From positions 1,984,001 to 2,048,000 of the forward strand of contig NZ_JBEPOK010000001.1 of assembly GCF_040546765.1 (NCBI RefSeq): DNA of 64,000 nucleotides, written 5' to 3'. A program made the translations under genes and the position numbers. Below are positions 59,703 to 64,000 of this stretch, one piece after another. The notes beneath the pieces are model-generated. The model had not been told where the DNA came from and searched no databases. It saw nothing but the letters and a program-made list of their open reading frames with translations. Numbering within the stretch: the stretch's first letter is position 1; every line of letters starts with the position of its first letter. Origin of the DNA: Arthrobacter sp. OAP107 (GTDB lineage Bacteria; Actinomycetota; Actinomycetes; Actinomycetales; Micrococcaceae).

Positions 59703-59804
59703 GGGCTCTCCTCGGATTGATATGGTTCTGTCGGTTTCCTTCCCCACAACCGTAACCCGGGCGCCGGTATTCCCCCGTCTCTGTTGCAATGGCATGCTGG
59801 TGCC

Positions 59805-60554
59805 ATGTGTGGACGCTACGTCATGGCCCGGGCAGTGGGGGATCTGCTGGCCGAATTCGACGCCGAACTTGAGAATGAAACTGAAATCCCGCCGTCGTGG
59901 AACGTTGCGCCCACCGACGGCGCGCCCATTGTCCTGGAACGGCTTATCGACGGCGACACGGTCCGCCAGTTGCACGTCGCACGCTGGGGTCTGGTGCCGT
60001 CCTGGGCAAAAAGCCCGGCCATCGGCGCGAAGATGATCAATGCCAGGAGCGAGTCGGTCCTCGAGAAACCGGCGTTCCGCAAGGCCGTGCAGTCGAGGCG
60101 CTGCGCGGTCCCGGCGGACGGCTACTACGAATGGAAGCAGGGCGAGGGCCGCAGCAAGCAGCCCTATTACGTCCATCCCCGGGACGAGTCCGCCATCGCC
60201 TTCGCCGGACTGTACGAGTGGTGGAAGGACCCGTCCGTGCCCCCGGGCGAACCCGCACAGTGGATGCTGTCCATGTCCATCATGACGGCGGACTCGCCGC
60301 CGGCGGGATCTGAAGGGACTGTGTTCGCCGAACTCACCGCCCTCCACGACCGTGTCCCGCTCCCGATGAGCCGCGACACCATGGCGGCCTGGCTTGACCC
60401 GCAGGCGGATGACGCCGCCGGCCTCGTGGATCTGGTCCGGTCCGGCGTGAACGAGGTTGCCGCCGGCTGGCGCGTGGATTCCGTGGGCAAGGCGGTGGGG
60501 AACGTCCGCAACAACTCTCCCGAGCTCATCGAACCGGTGGAGGCGCTCTTCTGA
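59805..60554 (+). CDS. SOS response-associated peptidase (HMCES/YedK family)
   Basis: 249 aa. Starts MCGRYVMA, where Cys2 is the residue that crosslinks to abasic sites in single-stranded DNA after Met removal. PPSWNVAPTDGAPIV, INARSESVLEKPAFR, RRCAVPADGYYEWK and LTALHDRVPLPM (catalytic His) are the family motifs. Functions in abasic-site protection at forks. I see no LexA box directly upstream. Confidence 0.93.
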   Translation: MCGRYVMARAVGDLLAEFDAELENETEIPPSWNVAPTDGAPIVLERLIDGDTVRQLHVARWGLVPSWAKSPAIGAKMINARSESVLEKPAFRKAVQSRRCAVPADGYYEWKQGEGRSKQPYYVHPRDESAIAFAGLYEWWKDPSVPPGEPAQWMLSMSIMTADSPPAGSEGTVFAELTALHDRVPLPMSRDTMAAWLDPQADDAAGLVDLVRSGVNEVAAGWRVDSVGKAVGNVRNNSPELIEPVEALF

Positions 60555-60582
60555 CACGCTGCGGGTCCGGGCGGGCCTGCGG

Positions 60583-60972
60583 TCAGACGGTGACCCGTCC
60601 GCCGTCGTCCACTGTCCAGGTGGGGTTGAACGCAATTTCCCAGCGGAAGCCGTCAGGATCCGCGAAGTATCCGGTGTAGCCGCCCCATGGCTGGGTCTTG
60701 GCAGGAGCCACGACGGCGGCGCCGGCCGACTCTGCCTGCGCCATCACCTGGTCCACCTGCCCCGCAGTGCCCACGTTGTGGCTGAGCGTAATGCAGGGAA
60801 CGGCGGAAGGGGCGTCGACGGCGGCCTCAGCTTGCATCTGCCCGGCATCCCACAGGGAGAGAATCAGGCCGTGGTTGGCCTGGATGAAGATGACTTCGTC
60901 GGGAACCTCGCGGTGGACCGGCCAGCCCAGGCCCTCCACATAGAAGCGCCGGGAGGCGGCCACGCTGCGCAC
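60583..60972 (-). CDS. VOC family protein, start unresolved
   Basis: About 129 aa from GTG 60972: VRSVAASRRFYVEGLGWPVH, FIQANHGLILSLWDAG, GYTGYFADPDGFRWEIAFNP. The fold needs a first strand before VRSV; the frame continues upstream (ILFHWE) but offers no ATG, GTG or TTG before it overlaps the divergent chorismate mutase start. Either it starts at a rare codon, or the 5' end was altered. Confidence 0.75.
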   Translation of the reverse strand: MRSVAASRRFYVEGLGWPVHREVPDEVIFIQANHGLILSLWDAGQMQAEAAVDAPSAVPCITLSHNVGTAGQVDQVMAQAESAGAAVVAPAKTQPWGGYTGYFADPDGFRWEIAFNPTWTVDDGGRVTV

Positions 60973-61020
60973 TTCCCAATGAAATAAAATCGACTCTGGG
61001 CTGCATGGTTCGATACTGTC

Positions 61021-61347
61021 ATGATCATGCCCACAAATCACGGAGACGAGAAAAACGCCCAGGCAGACCGGGAACAGCTCGCCGCCGTGCGGGTCGCGGT
61101 GGATGAGGTGGACGAGCAGATCGTCACGCTGATTGCCCGCCGCGAACGCCTGATCCGCATCGCGGGAACCCTGAAGGGTGATGACGCTGAAGTGCGGGCC
61201 CCGGGCCGCGTGGAGCGGGTTATCGAGCACGTGCGCCAGGCCGCCGAGAAAAAAGAAATCGACCCGGACATCGTGGAAACCACGTACCGGGCCATGATCT
61301 CGAAGTTCATCGAGCTTGAGATGAAAATCCACAACGACAACAGCTGA
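61021..61347 (+). CDS. Chorismate mutase (AroQ type)
   Basis: 108 aa: VRVAVDEVDEQIVTLIARRE with RLIRIAGTLK, RAPGRVERVIEHVRQAAEKK and DIVETTYRAMISKFIELEM, the all-helical AroQ fold with conserved Arg and Lys. Converts chorismate to prephenate for Phe/Tyr. GATACT at 61012-61017 is 3 nt ahead of the ATG, suggesting a leaderless transcript. Confidence 0.88.
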   Translation: MIMPTNHGDEKNAQADREQLAAVRVAVDEVDEQIVTLIARRERLIRIAGTLKGDDAEVRAPGRVERVIEHVRQAAEKKEIDPDIVETTYRAMISKFIELEMKIHNDNS

Positions 61348-61492
61348 GCTGTTTACAGTCGCGTGAACTGTTTATGATCGCCTGAGTCGTCCATTGGCAC
61401 GATGTTGTCCAGCCGTTGTCCATAGGCACGCCGGGGCCGCGGGGCGGCCGATCGGGCTGCTGCCCGGTGCCGCTCGCGGGGCCGCTGACCCT

Positions 61493-61879
61493 CTAGAGCT
61501 TCTCCTCGACAGGGACGCCGGACTGGAATTCCCGCCCGTCGGCCTCGCTGAACGCGGACATGAGGTGGCTCTTGTCGAGCCCCATAACCGTGCTCATGGG
61601 GAAGTTGCCCGTGATGGTGTTGCCCGAGTGTTCAACGCTGCTGATGTCGAAGTTCTCCTCCGTGCCGTCGTGGCTGAAGGAGTAGATCGAGACCGCCTCG
61701 CCGTTCATGAACTCGATTCCCAGCCTCCGTTGATGTGAATAATCCGGAGTGGCAGCAACGAGCCCCACAACAAAGGCGCCCGATGCTGGAATGCTGCCGT
61801 CGATATCGAACCTGGCCACCAATGTGCTTTCTTTGGCGGCGATGCTTACCTGCTTCAGGAGCGCGTCATTGGAACTCAT
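61493..61879 (-). CDS. Protein of unknown function, 128 aa
   Basis: Acidic, beta-rich and soluble: LVARFDIDGSIPASGAFVVG, LGIEFMNGEAVSIYSFSHDG, GNTITGNFPMSTVMGL, DGREFQSGVPVEE. AGGATGG precedes ATG 61879. The pattern of short strands suggests a beta-sandwich or barrel. Family not recognised. Divergent from the SOS operon. Confidence 0.75.
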   Translation of the reverse strand: MSSNDALLKQVSIAAKESTLVARFDIDGSIPASGAFVVGLVAATPDYSHQRRLGIEFMNGEAVSIYSFSHDGTEENFDISSVEHSGNTITGNFPMSTVMGLDKSHLMSAFSEADGREFQSGVPVEEKL

Positions 61880-61959
61880 GGGACCATCCTGCCCTGTGAG
61901 CCGCCGTCCGTCCACACCCATCTAGGTTTTGTCCCCGGCCCGGCGTAGACTGGAACTAT

Positions 61960-61975
61960 TCGAATACATATTCGA
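61960..61975 (+). promoter_or_regulatory. LexA (SOS) box
   Basis: TCGAATACATATTCGA, a near-perfect palindrome matching the actinobacterial SOS consensus TCGAAC-N4-GTTCGA with C/G to T/A changes at the inner position of each arm. It lies 46 bp before the DUF6504 start and explains damage induction of the downstream polymerase. Confidence 0.88.
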
Positions 61976-62021
61976 CTACCTGTGTATTATCCGCAGGATG
62001 GGATTGGTATCCGGAGGCACC

Positions 62022-62387
62022 ATGGGAACGTTCAGCGAGTCTGTTGACGTCGTCTGCGCACCTACAGGTGAGCCGGCGGAGCTTCGGTGGGGCGGCAGGG
62101 AATACCGGGTCTGCGCTGAACCCCTGCGCTGGTACGAACGCCGCCAGTGGTGGGCCGAAGAACGGCGTGCCCCGCTGGGAAGCGGCCCCGGGCTTGTGGA
62201 CCATGAGATCTGGCGGGTGCAGGTCCGCCCTGCCGGCAGAAGCAGCCCGCCGGAAACTCCGGCTGCAGAACCGGCTGAACCACTAACCCTTGACCTGGTG
62301 CGGCATACCGGCAGCGGACGCTGGCGGCTGCTCCGGATCCACGACGCCCTCAAACCCAGAGACGCACTCCGGCAAAAATCAGCATGA
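62022..62387 (+). CDS. DUF6504 family protein (DnaE2-associated)
   Basis: 121 aa. SESVDVVCAPTGEPAELRWG, YRVCAEPLRWYERRQWW and RVQVRPAG, then LTLDLVRHTGSGRWRLLRIH match the small proteins found next to imuB/dnaE2 in actinobacteria. GGAGG lies 5 nt before ATG 62022. Stop overlaps the dnaE2 ATG. Probable accessory of the mutagenic polymerase; biochemistry unknown. Confidence 0.82.
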   Translation: MGTFSESVDVVCAPTGEPAELRWGGREYRVCAEPLRWYERRQWWAEERRAPLGSGPGLVDHEIWRVQVRPAGRSSPPETPAAEPAEPLTLDLVRHTGSGRWRLLRIHDALKPRDALRQKSA

Positions 62388-64000
62388 GCTTCACTCACCT
62401 ACACGTTTCCACCGCCTTCAGCGCCCACTACGGCGTCTCCTGGCCGGATGAACTCGCCCAGGCGGCAGCGGCCCAGGGCGCAACCGCCCTGGGCTGCACG
62501 GACCGGGACGGCCTGTATGGCACCGTAAAGCACCTCAAGGCATGCATGGCTGCCGGGATTGACCCCGTGGTCGGCGTCGACCTGTCAGTGTTCGACGACG
62601 AGGGTGACCACGGGGTCGGGTTGCCTGATGCCAGGGTTTCCAAAACCCGGTTTTCCGCGGACCGCGTCACCGGGCGGGTGGTAGTGCTTGCGCACGGACA
62701 CAACAACGGGGCAGGGTACAAGGCCCTGTGCCGGCTGATCTCAGACGCACACGCCCGCACCTCGGGCAAGGCCGGGGGAACAGTGCCGGTCGCCGTCACC
62801 AGGGCTGAACTCGCCTCACGCGTCCTGGAACCGGAAACCCTGAAACCGGTGCTCACCGTTCTGTTGGGACCGGATTCCGACGTCGGGCTGGCACTGGGCG
62901 GCCGGCGGTACCTCCGCCCCCGCACCCTGTTCAAGGGCTGGCTGGACGCCATGCCGGCCGGAAGCGTCGCGGCAGAGATCGTCACCCACCTCAGTGCACC
63001 GGGGGAGCCAATGAGCACGGCCCATGCGGTCCGCATGCTCAAGCTGGCTCAGGAGTACAGCGTGCCGGCCGTGCTCACCAACGCAGTCCGTTACTGCGAG
63101 GAGGACGGTGCCGCCACCGCCGACGTCCTGGACTCCGCACGCACGCTGAAGTCACTGCCAGAGCTCTCCGCCGCGCCGCTGCTCCAGCCCAACGGGCAGG
63201 GCTGGCTGAAAACCCCGGACCAAATGGTGGAGCTGGGCAAGGAAATCATCCATGCCGCCGGCTACGGGTCCGCCGATGTCCAGGTGCTGCTGTCGCAGAC
63301 TGAGGCGCTCGCGGACCGTTGCCGCATGGATCCCGAGTCTGACATGGGCTGGAAGCAGCCGGTGGTCCCCGAGGCCTCCGTCATCGGCATTGAAGGGGAT
63401 CCGCTGGCAGAACTCGCCCAGCGGTGCGAAGCCGGAATTGCGCGGCGCTTCCCCGGCATCTCCGGGAAGGCGGAAGCGGACATGCGCATCCGGCTGCAGC
63501 ATGAGCTGAAGATCATTGCCCGCCTTGGCTTTGCCTCCTACTTCCTCACCGTGGCCGAGGTTTCCCGCATGATCCTGGACATGGGCGTGAGGGCGGCAGC
63601 GCGGGGATCGGGGGCTTCCAGCCTGGTGAACTACCTGATCGACATTAGCCAGGTGAACCCGCTCCAGCATGACCTGATCTTCGAACGGTTCCTCTCCGGG
63701 GACCGGTCCACCCTGCCTGACATCGACATAGATGTGGAAAGCGCGGAGCGGCACAACGTCTACCGGAAGATCTTTGACCGGTTCGGCTCCCAGCGCGTCA
63801 CGCTGATGAGCATGCAGAACGGCTACCGCGCTCGCGGTGCGGTGCGGGACGCCGGCATGGCGTTGGGAATGGACGACGGTGATGTCGGCGAGATCGCCAA
63901 ACAGCTGTGGCGCTTCTCGGCACGGAAGTTCCGCGAGGCGCTGGAGGAAAAGCCGGAACTCCGCGAGTTCGCCGGACGCGTGGAACAGCGGAACTTCACC
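62384..64000 (+). CDS. dnaE2: Error-prone DNA polymerase DnaE2 (ImuC), 5' part
   Basis: 539 codons visible, open to the window end. C-family polymerase: the N-terminal PHP domain starts FTHLHVSTAFSAHYGVSWPD and GCTDRDGLYGTVKHLKACMA. The polymerase core has GFASYFLTVAEVSRMILDMG, RGSGASSLVNYLIDISQVNP, FERFLSGDRSTLPDIDIDVE (catalytic Asp pair) and MQNGYRARGAVRDAGMALG. It does translesion synthesis with ImuA'/ImuB in the SOS mutasome. Neither partner precedes it here. ATG overlaps the DUF6504 stop (ATGA). Confidence 0.95.
   Translation, partial: MSFTHLHVSTAFSAHYGVSWPDELAQAAAAQGATALGCTDRDGLYGTVKHLKACMAAGIDPVVGVDLSVFDDEGDHGVGLPDARVSKTRFSADRVTGRVVVLAHGHNNGAGYKALCRLISDAHARTSGKAGGTVPVAVTRAELASRVLEPETLKPVLTVLLGPDSDVGLALGGRRYLRPRTLFKGWLDAMPAGSVAAEIVTHLSAPGEPMSTAHAVRMLKLAQEYSVPAVLTNAVRYCEEDGAATADVLDSARTLKSLPELSAAPLLQPNGQGWLKTPDQMVELGKEIIHAAGYGSADVQVLLSQTEALADRCRMDPESDMGWKQPVVPEASVIGIEGDPLAELAQRCEAGIARRFPGISGKAEADMRIRLQHELKIIARLGFASYFLTVAEVSRMILDMGVRAAARGSGASSLVNYLIDISQVNPLQHDLIFERFLSGDRSTLPDIDIDVESAERHNVYRKIFDRFGSQRVTLMSMQNGYRARGAVRDAGMALGMDDGDVGEIAKQLWRFSARKFREALEEKPELREFAGRVEQRNFT

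Overview
The window is chromosomal DNA from a high-GC actinobacterium. It most resembles Arthrobacter or Pseudarthrobacter (Micrococcaceae). The reasons are the strong G/C bias at third codon positions, many GTG and TTG starts, a mycoredoxin, class Ib nrdHIEF, a DUF222/HNH (13E12-type) protein, DnaE2 next to a DUF6504 protein, LGFP cell-wall repeats and several apparently leaderless genes. The assignment rests on gene families recognised by eye; no database search was run.

Layout. 1-11.3 kb is a core block: the end of an RNase E/G gene, a TPP riboswitch with a thiD-tenA fusion, rplU-rpmA-obgE, proB-proA, a small membrane protein, nadD, an unnamed membrane-anchored protein, rsfS, and two identical tRNA-Ala(GGC) genes each with its own terminator. 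11.4-12.7 kb holds two paralogous secreted proteins built on a PGDDxGG repeat, with the same direct-repeat promoter architecture. 12.8-18 kb has a flavoprotein monooxygenase, an RsmC/RlmG-type methyltransferase, a ROK regulator and a lipoprotein. 18.4-22.1 kb is a metF-metE unit behind a long structured leader. 22.2-27.3 kb has DUF2004 and LysR genes, then an overlapping operon of FAD oxidoreductase, DUF1365 and cyclopropane-synthase-type methyltransferase. 27.3-31.8 kb is nrdHIEF with an NrdR box. 31.9-35.8 kb is one 1,306-residue secreted protein ending in LGFP repeats.

36-40.7 kb is the most accessory-like part. It holds an unrecognised 417-residue protein behind a 7-codon upstream ORF, a stand-alone RelA/SpoT-domain protein of visibly lower GC, a ChaB protein and DUF2087 and DinB-type proteins. 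40.8-50.7 kb carries a dienelactone hydrolase lipoprotein, DoxX, an HPt-like protein lacking the phosphorylated His, rlmC, rnz, DUF222/HNH, a GH16 lipoprotein, an AlkD-like protein and amt behind two GlnR-like sites. 51-61.9 kb is a run of small stress and housekeeping genes. An IS481-family element lies at 58.4-59.4 kb, inserted exactly at the stop codon of the mycoredoxin gene. 61.9-64 kb is a LexA-boxed DUF6504-dnaE2 operon that runs off the window.

I found no CRISPR array, prophage or clear multigene defence island. The best candidates for undescribed biology are the paired PGDDxGG proteins with their shared 11-bp-period direct repeats, the metF leader RNA, the uORF-coupled unknown gene beside the RelA/SpoT protein, and the IS481 copy whose transposase borrows its stop codon from the target site.
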